In this document: positions 1 to 9,400 of the stretch, piece by piece
How the letters are laid out: each line of letters opens with the position of its first letter
How positions within the stretch are numbered: the first letter of the stretch is position 1
Assembly: GCA_029834535.1 (NCBI GenBank)
Contig: JAQMWT010000422.1
Span: forward strand, 1-42,562
Direction: 5' to 3'
Length of the DNA: 42,562 bases
DNA from: Chrysophaeum taylorii
Taxonomy: Eukaryota > Sar > Pelagophyceae > Pelagomonadales > Pelagomonadaceae
The notes under the pieces: generated by a model
The model's database searches: none
What the model was told of the DNA's origin: nothing
Seen by the model: only the letters and a program-made list of their open reading frames with translations
Translations under genes and position numbers: made by a program

Positions 1-127
1 CGTGAGGGTACCTAACCGGATTCCTACGGTATTGATTATTTGGAAGCTCTCCCCGCCTTTATTTCGAAAAAACCACCTTCACCTAAGCGCACCCTCAGAG
101 GAAAGGCTCACATTCTCTTGTGATTAA
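1..127. other. Leader of copia-1, no gene seen
   Basis: There is no ORF or recognisable LTR here. The stretch immediately precedes the copia-1 polyprotein frame, which is closed by a TAA at 125-127. If copia-1 has a 5' LTR, it lies before the window or has been lost. I found no copy of the putative 3' LTR sequence (near 8474) in this stretch. Confidence 0.4.
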
Positions 128-2257
128 TTGAGATCAGCCTCCCTGCCCAACATGAATTTACTAAAACAGCAAAAGTCAGAAGACTTTACACAGCCTGCTG
201 GACGATTCTCTCTTTTCGACAGCATGCGTCTGTCATCAAGCTACTCCAGCCCTTGGTACTACTGGCTGGAGATGACGCCTCCGCATAAGTACTGTCATCA
301 AGACCACATCACAGTGGCCAACCTTATCTATACTACCCTTGATTACTGTGTCGATGTTGTTGATAGGTTCCCGACCTACCTATGTGGCGACTACCAATCT
401 AGAGAAAGGTGGATATGCATCGCACGCAGATATTCTACTGGACCAATTAAACTATCATCGTGGCCCATCCTCCATTCACGCCCCTTCCACAAGATCGTGG
501 ATGATCTACAAGCTATTCCCAAGCGCCTTTGGCTACCTAACCACATATCCAAAAACTGGATCCGGGTGTTCCCCGATCCTCCATATATACCCGTTCCTAA
601 AACGTTTGCACCTTACTCTCGCACAGGTGCACCTTACTCTCGCACAGGTTCTGTTCAGCTTACTATGGCTGACCTTGAATCCCTCAATATGTTACTGCTT
701 CGCCTTCACTCACAACAGGCTCACGAGCAACGTACTCACTCTGTTCAATCCGAGTGTACTTATCATCAGTTGTGCTTTAAACGCTCCTCTATGGAGCCAT
801 TACCCAATGCAACACATCCTATACACGTCAAGATTTTTACAATCCTCTATAACGTGTTTGCAAGCTTACATACTAACTCACCCACTCCTGTGTCCTATTA
901 CATAACCGTTTTCGAAACTAACCAACCGTCACACAGGTTATTACTTACAACCTCATCAACATCACACAACTCCTACTTCTTAACTGGTGGCCACCATTCC
1001 GACGGCGACCTCACAATAGATAATGCCACCACAAAAAACTCCACTCCCATCAACGCCTTTGGGAGCACGTATACGTTCACTGCTTCCGACATCCCCCGCG
1101 ACCGGGACAGGTCCATATATTTGGAGCCGTTTATGGGTTACTTGTGGATAGTCCAAGCCCTTCCCCAAGTTGGCTCCGCTACCACCTATGGCACCGCCAT
1201 ACAAAACCTCGTGTCCAGATGCGCTCTCGTGATGCCTGCCTGCCTTACCTACAAGGCCACCGACAACTCTTTCGATTACAAGGATTCACTTTTTGCTCTG
1301 GAAGATCATCACCTATCTCATAGTCGCTATATAGGGTATCTTCGTGGAAGTGACCGCAAACTCGGCTCTAAAATCCACTCAATGCTTGCTCCATTGCCAA
1401 CCGTCCGAGGGTATGCCAATATTATTTTACTCGACCCTCGCAACGGGAAATTACGCTACCCCACTCGACCGGAGTTGATTCGTGCTAACAACCACACCAA
1501 ACAACAGGAATCTTTCCTCTTGTCTCTACGCCATGACCTTTGCTGTGACATGCTCAGCAATGCTCTGCCTGCCGGTACGTACAGCACTCTGTACAAGCAC
1601 CTTTCGCTCATCGTCGCCGACATTAAATCCCTTATGTTGGACCCTACCTTCCAACATACTGCTGCCGTGACGAAGAAATCCTATGTATCCAATTTCATGA
1701 CCGTTGACCAAGCCTCCACCACGTGCACCACAGATACCTTGTCTTTGGCACAATCTTTTATGATGTCTATTTCCAGCAACTGCTTGACCGAAATGTCGTT
1801 AAACTATATATCGTCGTCCTACGAAGATACTCTCGCTACTCGTGATAATGAGGACGCACCTCCAAGTGACCCTGCTGTGCACCAGGATGACGACGCACCG
1901 CCTTCCCCTGCCTTAGACACCGAACTCAAGTTCGATGTTCGGCGCAAACGGCACATTCCCGCTCATCCAATTCCTCGTAAGTCCCTCGCACACGGATCCA
2001 CCGAATATCTCAATGCCAAAGAACGTGCTAATCGCTTTCACCGGTGCATCACTGCCCCGACAACGTCGCTGCCAAGGCCCCCAACGTACTTGCTCGCCCT
2101 GGATTCTCTGCTTCTGACATACCATATCGCGACTTATGCACCGACTGCATCGCACACAACAAGCGCCACCCGCACAAGCATTTCAATGCGACCAAGCCCT
2201 CTTTTGAGCAAACCCACAAAGCTGGTGAAGTCTGGGCGTGCGACGGCGGCTATGTGA
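128..2257 (+). CDS. copia-1 polyprotein part 1: N-terminal domain plus degenerate DNMT
   Basis: The ORF has 709 codons and opens with TTG after a TAA, so its true start is unknown. Residues 1 to about 240 are homologous to the ORF at 5949-8321: both share a G-x-SLF[DE]S[ML]R segment, a Cys plus RERW/F segment, and an L-E-x-LN segment. Residues about 240-495 resemble a C5-cytosine DNA methyltransferase. A motif I/II-like FASLH...VFETN (near 848-925) is followed by a motif VIII-like YGTAIQNLVSR (near 1187-1219), a target-domain end PLPTVRG, motif IX RYPTRPELIR (1454-1483) and motif X MLSNALPAGTYSTLYKHL (from 1550). The same order and spacing occur in copia-2. The catalytic PPC is not recognisable. 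Next comes an LTEMSLNY motif (1784-1807), an acidic stretch and the start of the integrase zinc finger. The frame then passes to the next ORF near 2040. No aspartic protease motif was seen. Confidence 0.7.
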   Translation: MRSASLPNMNLLKQQKSEDFTQPAGRFSLFDSMRLSSSYSSPWYYWLEMTPPHKYCHQDHITVANLIYTTLDYCVDVVDRFPTYLCGDYQSRERWICIARRYSTGPIKLSSWPILHSRPFHKIVDDLQAIPKRLWLPNHISKNWIRVFPDPPYIPVPKTFAPYSRTGAPYSRTGSVQLTMADLESLNMLLLRLHSQQAHEQRTHSVQSECTYHQLCFKRSSMEPLPNATHPIHVKIFTILYNVFASLHTNSPTPVSYYITVFETNQPSHRLLLTTSSTSHNSYFLTGGHHSDGDLTIDNATTKNSTPINAFGSTYTFTASDIPRDRDRSIYLEPFMGYLWIVQALPQVGSATTYGTAIQNLVSRCALVMPACLTYKATDNSFDYKDSLFALEDHHLSHSRYIGYLRGSDRKLGSKIHSMLAPLPTVRGYANIILLDPRNGKLRYPTRPELIRANNHTKQQESFLLSLRHDLCCDMLSNALPAGTYSTLYKHLSLIVADIKSLMLDPTFQHTAAVTKKSYVSNFMTVDQASTTCTTDTLSLAQSFMMSISSNCLTEMSLNYISSSYEDTLATRDNEDAPPSDPAVHQDDDAPPSPALDTELKFDVRRKRHIPAHPIPRKSLAHGSTEYLNAKERANRFHRCITAPTTSLPRPPTYLLALDSLLLTYHIATYAPTASHTTSATRTSISMRPSPLLSKPTKLVKSGRATAAM

Positions 2258-3522
2258 CCATCCCATCCGAATGGGGAGGCTTCACACATATCATCGTCTT
2301 CAAGGAACTCATTTCGAATTTTCTCTTGGTGTACTTTACACGCACCACCAACGCCACGGAGTTCACTCAAGCTCTGGATTTTGTGTATGACTTCTGTCGT
2401 ACACAACTCAATGTGCACATGCGCACCCTCTACTCCGATGCATTCAAGCCTTACTTTAGCCAGCACATTACCTCCCCGTACCGCGTCGATAAGGGCATTC
2501 AACTCATTGCCTTCCCGCCGTACATGCACCACTTTAACTTTGAAGTTGAGTCTGCCATCGGTTTCATCGCCTCCGCCTCCTCAACTCGCCTTCGTTCTCT
2601 CCTTAATGCTCACTATCGTGGCGCCAAGATCGTGGAACCCGCTATCATGTTCCCATGGGCGGTGATACACACCGTTCAAAGCTATAACCTTCTCCCGAAC
2701 GCCACGCTCGAGCGCATTCATCATGCTATTCTGAGTCCGCAACAGCTACTCTACAACCAACTCAGCACTCCCCAACACGATATGCTCAAGATTTTTGGCG
2801 CTGAATGTTACCTCCTATTGGAGCCCCATGAACACCACAAGTGGGAACCGTGCCGCCGCAAATATCTGTATCTCTGTTGCGCCAACGCACAAAACCCGCT
2901 CGTCTCCCCACGCGTCGACCATCTCGCTGACGTCGTCCTCAACCCTGAAAACGGACAAATTCGTGTTTCGTCCAAGCTGCAATTCCTCTACATGTTGCAG
3001 CATCCTACTCCTGATCCTGAACTAGCTCCTCCGCCACACGCTCCGTCCGCGCCTTTCTCGCTCACACCCCACACCACTATACAAGACCATGTCATTCAGA
3101 GGGGGACAAGGACTCCTCATCCTCAGAGGGGGCACTCCCCACCTCCTTCAGCTCCTCCTTCTTCGTCCCCTACTCCGGCCTCTTCTCCCTCTTCTGACGC
3201 TATCGCCGACGAATCTGGCTCTATGTCACCGCCGCCCTTGCTTCCTTCTTACAAAGACCTTTTTGCACAAGATGACCTCATTCTTGTTCCAGGTTCCAAA
3301 CAGCCCAACACTCGCAAGGCCACTTCTATGAAAACTATCCGAGCCCGGTTACAAGCGTCTACTATTGGTGCTTACAAAGCCGCTGGTGGCAAGCTCGCCG
3401 ATTTCCGCTGGGATCTTCGCCACCACTTTCTTACGTTCAAGTCTCCCGCCCTCTCCGCCCTTCATCTCCGTGGTGGTATCCTCTGGTCTGCTATCTGCTC
3501 AGAGGGGAACATGCGTTGTTAG
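2044..3522 (+). CDS. copia-1 integrase
   Basis: This frame carries the integrase of the Ty1/copia polyprotein, which joins element cDNA to chromosomal DNA. The HHCC zinc finger begins at the frame junction with HHC (2047-2055) and ends with CTDC. The catalytic core shows Asp in ACDGG (near 2238), Asp in YSDAF (near 2433) and Glu in NFEVE (near 2536), matching the usual NGVAE. The C-terminal half is Pro/Ser-rich and ends with TAG at 3520-3522. It is entered from the preceding ORF by a -1 (or +2) change near 2035-2050 and left by another -1 change near 3470-3516. No canonical slippery heptamer is visible at either point, so mutation is likelier than programmed frameshifting. Confidence 0.85.
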   Translation: MHHCPDNVAAKAPNVLARPGFSASDIPYRDLCTDCIAHNKRHPHKHFNATKPSFEQTHKAGEVWACDGGYVTIPSEWGGFTHIIVFKELISNFLLVYFTRTTNATEFTQALDFVYDFCRTQLNVHMRTLYSDAFKPYFSQHITSPYRVDKGIQLIAFPPYMHHFNFEVESAIGFIASASSTRLRSLLNAHYRGAKIVEPAIMFPWAVIHTVQSYNLLPNATLERIHHAILSPQQLLYNQLSTPQHDMLKIFGAECYLLLEPHEHHKWEPCRRKYLYLCCANAQNPLVSPRVDHLADVVLNPENGQIRVSSKLQFLYMLQHPTPDPELAPPPHAPSAPFSLTPHTTIQDHVIQRGTRTPHPQRGHSPPPSAPPSSSPTPASSPSSDAIADESGSMSPPPLLPSYKDLFAQDDLILVPGSKQPNTRKATSMKTIRARLQASTIGAYKAAGGKLADFRWDLRHHFLTFKSPALSALHLRGGILWSAICSEGNMRC

Positions 3523-5843
3523 CTCGTCTTCTTCTCCCGTTGCGCACTGACTTACTTGCCCGCTACCCGCACGTCGATGGTTACTTCGCCCACGCCAAGT
3601 GCGCATCCAGCATCCCAGCTGCAACCTTTTTAACTGCTGATGGTTCACCTACGTGCCCTATTCCTCAGCCCCTTTTATCTGCGTTCACTGAACACGCTGC
3701 TGCCTTCGGCACTTCTTCCTTACAATATGCACTTACGTACCTGGCGCCGACCAGCTTTATTGATCACAACTCATCCGAGTTTGGCGCTACTTCTGCATCT
3801 CTGGCTGACTTGGAGGAATACCTTCTGGTCTCTACAGAGTTTATCACCCAGGTCTTACGTACCGACCCTACTATCCATATCCAACTGGAATCTGCCCCTA
3901 CTACTCCTACTGACGCTGTTTCCGCTTATCCCGAAGTTGCGCACACTGCCTCGACCGCAACGTCGCTAAACTATAATTCACCAGCCACTGTTGGTCCTGA
4001 CGAATATAAGGTCCAAGAAGCGGACGTTTCCATTGACGAATATAAACTTAAGTGCCTCCACGGTTTGTCGCCTGAAAACAGGCACGCCTACCTCAAGGCC
4101 ATCGCCAAGGAACTCCACGACATTATCCGCTTTGGCTGCTTCAAACTTTCCTTACCCGACGGTGTCTCTCGTCCTATTGACAGCAAGATGGTGCTGAAGA
4201 TTAAAACAGACTCTGCAGGCAAATACGTTAAGCACAAGGCTCGCCTCGTACTACGTGGCTTCCTAGCATCTCTTGGCGCCGATTTCTTTGGTACCTTCAG
4301 CCCCATGGCCACTATGACCGCAATCCGGGTACTACTAGCTATTGCAGCATACAAGCAATTGCCTGTCTACCATGCAGACGTCCCGAACGCCTTCGTTCAG
4401 TCTGACATCGATGCCAATGTCTATGTTCAGTTACCAGACGGCATCAAGCTTATCGACCCCGATGACGCTAAGTACAAGGGCCGACGTCTACCGAAACTGC
4501 TGAAGTCACTTTATGGACTTCGGCAATCACCATCCCTTTGGAACAAAGAGATAGACGGCTTCTTCCGTAGCCTTGGTTACAAACGCCTGCATTCGGACTC
4601 TTGCCTATATGCTCGAGTATCCGCACATGCTAAGTTCGTCGTATGCAGTCTGTCTGTAGACGACATTGTTATTGTGTCCAATGACGACCCTCTTCGTACT
4701 GAATTACAGGATGCCCTCCACAAACGGTATGCTGTAGAGCACTTTGAACCTGTCCATACCCTCCTAGGCATGCGTGTGTGTCGCACATCTGGCGGCTCCA
4801 TTTCTCTGGATGTGCAAACCAAGCTGGATGAACTCTTCGCTGATCACCCAGTCTTGCAGCAACTGACCCCGCTTAAATATCCTATGTCATCGTCCTTCAA
4901 GTATAAAGATGGCACTCCCAACACTGAAACAGAGTTGTACATCAATTCGCACTTTGCCACCCTCCTTGGCAAGCTGGTGTTCATGCAAGTTGCCTGCAGA
5001 CCTGACTTCTCGCAAGCCTTGGGCAGATGTTCGCGTGGTATGCATGCACCCACATATGTTCACGTCCAAATGCTAGAGCATTTACTTCGCTACCTCAAGA
5101 AGCCGGAAAACCGCTCACTTCGCCTCTGGTTTCACCCTAAAGGTAATGCCATTGAAGCTCACCTTCGCACTGTCTCCGCTAGTCGAATTGATCTATCCAC
5201 TGTGGTTGACTACCAACCACACGATGTATCTAGTGGACAGTTTGACCCCTTAGTTGCCATGGTTGACGCTGACAATGCCCCTTCCTTAGCACAGGAAGAT
5301 AGGAAATCTACCATCGGATTTGTCTTCTATCTTTTCAACTGCCTTATTGGTTGGAAAAGCAAACTTCAACCGATTGTCTCCTGCTCAACTCACGAAGCTG
5401 AGTTGAATGCCCTCAGTATTTGTGCTGATGAAGCTGTTTGGCTACGCAAGCTGCTGTTGGAACTCTCCTTTGTCGTCAACCCCACCTTCTACGTCAACAA
5501 TGCTAATGGTGAGAACACCGCTGACCCTGTTGACTTCGATGACAATGACAACGCAATTGCTGAAGATATGCGCTTCATCAGAAGCCTACCTCTTTTGTCT
5601 GACAATGCTGCCGCTGTTCACACCTCTAATAACCCAGATGGGTCCTCTCGATCCAAGGCACTGTCGACCAGATGGTTTAAGATTCGTGAGTACATATCGC
5701 TTCAGAAAATACGAGTCCATCATGTTCCTGGCAAGCTAAACGTGGCGGATGGTTTTACAAAGCCACTTGCTGCTGAGTTCTCCACCTTTCGCTCTCTACT
5801 CGGTATGCATCATGCCTCTGACGACAATCCTTTACAGGATTGA
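3516..5843 (+). CDS. copia-1 reverse transcriptase and RNase H
   Basis: These 775 codons begin at TTG, but the frame is open further upstream and reads well from about 3480, so no true start is implied. The RVT_2-type reverse transcriptase starts near residue 190. It shows HADVPNAF (first catalytic Asp), LYGLRQSP and the SVDDIVIV active site. RNase H follows with VDADNAPSLA, THEAELNAL and LSDNAAAV, and ends with the typical VADGFTKPL close to the C terminus. All catalytic Asp/Glu positions I can recognise are present. A T-A-T-SLNY motif (3954-3974) lies just before the RT domain, where an integrase/RT cleavage site would be. After the stop the same frame encodes a further T-A-T-SLN followed by TAG (5862-5882). 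Confidence 0.93.
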   Translation: MLARLLLPLRTDLLARYPHVDGYFAHAKCASSIPAATFLTADGSPTCPIPQPLLSAFTEHAAAFGTSSLQYALTYLAPTSFIDHNSSEFGATSASLADLEEYLLVSTEFITQVLRTDPTIHIQLESAPTTPTDAVSAYPEVAHTASTATSLNYNSPATVGPDEYKVQEADVSIDEYKLKCLHGLSPENRHAYLKAIAKELHDIIRFGCFKLSLPDGVSRPIDSKMVLKIKTDSAGKYVKHKARLVLRGFLASLGADFFGTFSPMATMTAIRVLLAIAAYKQLPVYHADVPNAFVQSDIDANVYVQLPDGIKLIDPDDAKYKGRRLPKLLKSLYGLRQSPSLWNKEIDGFFRSLGYKRLHSDSCLYARVSAHAKFVVCSLSVDDIVIVSNDDPLRTELQDALHKRYAVEHFEPVHTLLGMRVCRTSGGSISLDVQTKLDELFADHPVLQQLTPLKYPMSSSFKYKDGTPNTETELYINSHFATLLGKLVFMQVACRPDFSQALGRCSRGMHAPTYVHVQMLEHLLRYLKKPENRSLRLWFHPKGNAIEAHLRTVSASRIDLSTVVDYQPHDVSSGQFDPLVAMVDADNAPSLAQEDRKSTIGFVFYLFNCLIGWKSKLQPIVSCSTHEAELNALSICADEAVWLRKLLLELSFVVNPTFYVNNANGENTADPVDFDDNDNAIAEDMRFIRSLPLLSDNAAAVHTSNNPDGSSRSKALSTRWFKIREYISLQKIRVHHVPGKLNVADGFTKPLAAEFSTFRSLLGMHHASDDNPLQD

Positions 5844-6378
5844 AGATGCCTAACCCTAGTGACCGCAACGTCGTTAAACTAGCAAACTAGCCCTGCCCCT
5901 ACCTTGTTTTGCCACATTTTTTTTGTACGTGTCGTGTGAGTGTCACTCATGTCTTTTTCTTGGCACGCCCGTGGCCGTGGCCGTGGCCGTGGCCGTGGCA
6001 TCTCTCCAGTCGTTCGAAGGACAATTCCACGCTCGCTCTCCACGGCCGAGCCTTCTCCCAAGTTGGTCCAAAAGCGACAACCCATAACAACTGTCACTCC
6101 TACTACCTCCCAGGCTGCTACTGTCTCGCCGACACCAGCTGAACCTGTTTTTCTACAATCCCTAACACTCCAGGATGGCCTCAACATGGATTTTGCCCTG
6201 ATTGAACGAGGATTCTCTCTTTTCGAGAGCCTCCGTACTCCTGCTACGCCCTTTCTCTCTTCTGTTATGCGAGCGGAAATCTCTACGGCACTCAACTCGA
6301 TATATGAATATGCTGACTCTTTACTGTTTGTGGAACTTACGACGTTCATATCTATGCGCCTACCCATTACTACATTTT

Positions 6379-6389
6379 GGGAAGCTGCT
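6379..6389. repeat. Target-site duplication, left copy (GGGAAGCTGCT)
   Basis: An identical 11-bp copy lies at 6760-6770 on the other side of SINE-like copy 1. Together they mark the insertion exactly within the host ORF. Confidence 0.85.
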
Positions 6390-6759
6390 TTGTCCCTTAC
6401 CCTGATCGCCGACTGCGGTTGCGATGGAGGACGGTGCCTCATGAATCCTGAGCCTTGCGAGGGCATCCGCCCTCCCGGCGTAGGTTGGCACCTATTCGCC
6501 TCCCGGGCGGGCCGGTTGGCAGCCGGAACGTTCGCAGTGGGACGGGGTATGGCCGGGGGGCGAAGACGGAAGGTTATCGACGAGTTGGTTGTCAGTCACA
6601 TCGCGGTCTCCTCGTCGCATGGCGACAAGCTTGATGGTCACTCTCCGCCGACCGACCTTTCGGCGCTCCTCGTCTACAGGCCCGTGATTCCGGACTGGCT
6701 CCTGTCGGTCCGGCCTGGCTCCCATGCTCGGGAGAGGTCTGAAGTTTGTTAGTTAGTTA
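6390..6759 (+). mobile_element. SINE-like element with TTAG tail, copy 1
   Basis: This insertion is flanked by perfect 11-bp repeats GGGAAGCTGCT at 6379-6389 and 6760-6770, which I read as the target-site duplication. The body contains the family head (GGCGTAGGTTGGCACC, near 6477) and the family core (GAACGTTCGCAGTGGGAC). The 3' end GAGGTCTGAAGTTTG is followed by a short (TTAG)n tail. The conserved 3' end with a simple-repeat tail, variable-length duplications and copies of different 5' extent fit target-primed reverse transcription. No coding capacity is evident. Confidence 0.8.
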
Positions 6760-8321
6760 GGGAAGCTGCTCCTGCTATTACTTCTATTGGCTGCTACAGA
6801 GGCCCCAAACGTGAACGTTTCATCCTGTCATCCTACTGTACGCAATGCCTCAATGATTTGGGGCAGCCTACATTTCTTGCTTCTACCACATATAATTCGA
6901 AGTCACAAGCACCTAGTGAACTCCCCACTGAAGTACTGAGTCACCTCAACACAGATGACCACAAGAAGAATGGTCATATTCCCATCTCAACTATCACCAC
7001 TAACATTTGTTGTGGTTGTCACAACACCGATCAGGCGCCCATACAACCTAACGTATGTGCACGTAATGCTACTTCCTTCCAACCCTCCTGTAATGGGTGC
7101 TCAGCTGGTCATATACGCGCAACCATCATACGCACGTATCATTTGCCAAAGGAGCTACATACTCTCTTAACCAGCAATCTAACGCAACATTCGTCACTTG
7201 CTCATTTAGTCTTATCAGTAACCGATGCAGCCACAGACCCCACTACTCAAGTACCATTGGCACTGGATCTTCGGCTTATTACTCAGATGCACCTGGAGCA
7301 TCTTAACTTTCTTGTAACGCTCGAGCGAACACAAGCTCGTAAAACTCAGGCTATGTTCAAGCCCACCAAATACCACCATGTGATTCATACTGTTATCCAA
7401 TCGTGGGTACAACACCTTGACGACTATGTATCATCCTCAGACGATACAAAGCCGCCATCACTCTTGGATGTGATGTTCGGTCCCACCTATACTTCGGCCG
7501 AACGTCAAGACTTTCTGCACTTCCTAAACACGAAATACCCCCTACTTGCACAGCATGTGTTGACCGAAATGTCATTTAACTACTCACTTCCCTCATCAGA
7601 ATCTACTCTGGAAATGTCTTCGCCATCGACACACCCTGCTCCTTCTGCATCGCCTGATGATGTCGATGCATTGCGTCAACAAGTCGAACAACTCCAGGAA
7701 ACTCTTCGCCTATATATTCGCAAGGTCAACACACTTAGCGCTGAGAATCTATCTCTGCACACCGATCTACAGGCAGCCATTGCTTCAATTGCCTCCCTGG
7801 AAAACCGGCTCTTTCCTCCTACAGCCAATGCACACGTGTTGCTTGTAACACTGTTCAAGATCACAGAGCTACTGTCTCGCTTAACGCCAACAGCTCATGA
7901 CCAATATGCCGCCAACCATTCCTCCACGGACGATCACCTCCATCGTCTGCGTGATAATTCGCTTTCGTGTATCCAAAGCATCCCCTTCGCATGTGAATCG
8001 GAAGACCCTTCTATCCTCTCGGATCCGTTCGCTGAGTCCAACTTTTTGAAAAACCAACTGGACACCCTACAACTTGACTCACTAGTGCCATCCCTACTGA
8101 ATGCTTTACTTGCACTCACGTTTCGTATGGCACCACACCATTCTACTATTGGCGTTCACCGCCTGACAGCAGAAGCTGACGAAGACGATACCGATACTCT
8201 CGAACCAGTAACGTCCACCACCTCCGATAGTTTTAACACACTGTCTGTCGTACCTGTGTTTCGTAATGCTCTGTTCAAAAGCGTCAAGTCGACTCTCAGC
8301 TCCACCAAATCCAAGCCCTAG

Positions 8322-8905
8322 GACTCCCTGTTACACTCTTGATGCCTCTTATGTGACCTCTGCGACCATCAAGACTGTATTCTCATTCCTTTCCTTTTTT
8401 TTTCTTCTTCATCATCATCTTTCTCAAGAGATGCTCTACAGTCGCACCTTGCGCTTAAGACATCTCGAGGGGGTGCAGAGAAATCTGCTGCCTCTTACCC
8501 TTATCCGTCCGTTGAGAGCGTGATCTCTTCCTTACCCCTTCTTCTTCCTTTCTACACAGTCTAATAGTCCTCTGGTTTGTGCCTACGCTCATCATCATGG
8601 TCTAGCGCGTCCCGAGGTATGTAGCACTATACACCTAACCTTTCTCGTGTAGTTCTAGATGCCGCCTGTCGTGTTCTGAGGATATAGGGAACATAACCTT
8701 TCATTCCCCGAATTAACCTTCCAGACGTTCACGATGAGACGGGATGGTTTCCCAGGTGACTTACCACGGCTTGCTAAATGCTCTGCAACTTCTCAGAACT
8801 TCTCAAAACTTCTCAATACTTCTCTTATTTTCAACGGCCAAAATGTCAACCTATTAAGTAGATCCCTAAATCAAATTTTCTATCTCGAAGGGCCTTCTGA
8901 GCCGC
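8322..8905 (+). other. 3' non-coding region and putative LTR start of copia-1
   Basis: No gene is seen. A pyrimidine-rich stretch (about 8385-8430) is followed by a purine-rich run, CTCGAGGGGG (8464-8473), and then TGCAGAGAAATCTGC. This arrangement suggests a polypurine tract and the start of a 3' LTR at TG 8474. The matching 5' LTR is not in the window, so the LTR end cannot be set. A short AACTTCTCA-type repeat lies at 8788-8825. Confidence 0.35.
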
Positions 8906-8913
8906 TCCTTGTG

Positions 8914-9353
8914 AAGGAATCGGTCCTCCCGGCGTAGGTTGGCACCTGTTCGACTCCCTTGCGAGGGCACCGGTCCTCCCGGCGTATGTTGGCACCTGTT
9001 TGCCTCCCGAACGGGCCGGTTGGCAGCCGAAACGTTCGCAGCGGGACCTCGAGGGATGGCCGGGGGGGGGCAGAAGGAAGTTGACGACGAAGCTGACAGT
9101 GAGCGCGAATGTCCGCGGTCTCAAAAACGAGGCGAAGACAGTTCACGTACGGCCGGGGTCTCATCAGGGCACACCGAAAGTTTCACATACAAACGAAGAT
9201 ATGGTACTCCCTCGCTCACGACCGTGGCAACTGGCGACAGACCATCTACTTGCCCTCCGAACGCCCGGTGACTCTGATTGCACGCGCCTCGGCGCTAGGA
9301 GTAAATAGCCTATGCCCCATGCACTGGGCTGGCCTTTAGTTTATTAGTTAGTT
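8914..9353 (+). mobile_element. SINE-like element, copy 2 (long subfamily)
   Basis: It shares the head (CGGTCCTCCCGGCGTAGGTTGG) in two 50-bp steps at 8921 and 8971, and the core GGGCCGGTTGGCAGCC, with copies 1 and 3. It continues with an extra 3' part (ATGCACTGGGCTGGCC) also found near 17600, and ends in TTAGTTTATTAGTTAGTT. No clear target-site duplication was found. Confidence 0.65.
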
Positions 9354-9400
9354 GCGACAGCTGCCAAATACACGACGAGCGCGCGAGGAGCGAGAAGTGA

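Larger units (their letters stand above)
5949..8321 (+). pseudogene. Third ORF of copia-1, split by a SINE-like insertion
   Basis: The reading starts at ATG 5949 with an RG-repeat N terminus and stays in one frame to the insertion at 6390. Beyond the insertion the same frame resumes at 6771 and runs to TAG 8319-8321. The insertion plus one target copy is 381 bp (a multiple of three), so its removal restores one ORF of roughly 665 codons. Visible parts are the RG repeats, a domain homologous to the start of the 128-2257 ORF (FSLFESLR, then Cys plus RERF), Cys pairs (YCTQC, CCGC, CNGC) that could bind zinc, an LTEMSFNY motif (7560-7583), and a leucine-rich coiled coil (about 7657-7810). A Gag-like, nucleic-acid-binding protein is likely, but the position after pol is that of an env-like third ORF. 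I do not recognise a named family. Confidence 0.6.
128..8474 (+). mobile_element. Ty1/copia retrotransposon copia-1 (composite)
   Basis: Three consecutive overlapping ORFs (128-2257, 2044-3522, 3516-5843) encode, in order, an N-terminal domain, a DNMT-like domain, integrase, and reverse transcriptase with RNase H. Integrase before RT is the Ty1/copia order. A further ORF (5949-8321) lies after pol and shares its N-terminal domain with the first ORF, so it is probably part of the same element. A purine run at 8463-8473 followed by TG could be the polypurine tract and the start of the 3' LTR. No 5' LTR is visible, so the borders are uncertain. The two frame changes in pol and the SINE-like insertion suggest the copy is dead, unless frameshifting is used. 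Confidence 0.75.

Noticed and set aside
339..905. 188-codon ORF overlapping the copia-1 N-terminal domain
   Set aside because: The other frame shares homology with the 5949 ORF. This one is Leu/Ser-rich shadow reading.
3495..3522. Programmed -1 frameshift between copia-1 integrase and RT
   Set aside because: Both pol frame changes are -1, but no X XXY YYZ slippery site or clear pseudoknot is seen, and the protein-like reading switches before the overlap. Mutation is simpler.
6390..6752. C-terminal part of the 5940-6752 ORF as real protein
   Set aside because: It is translation of the inserted SINE-like element up to its TTAG tail.
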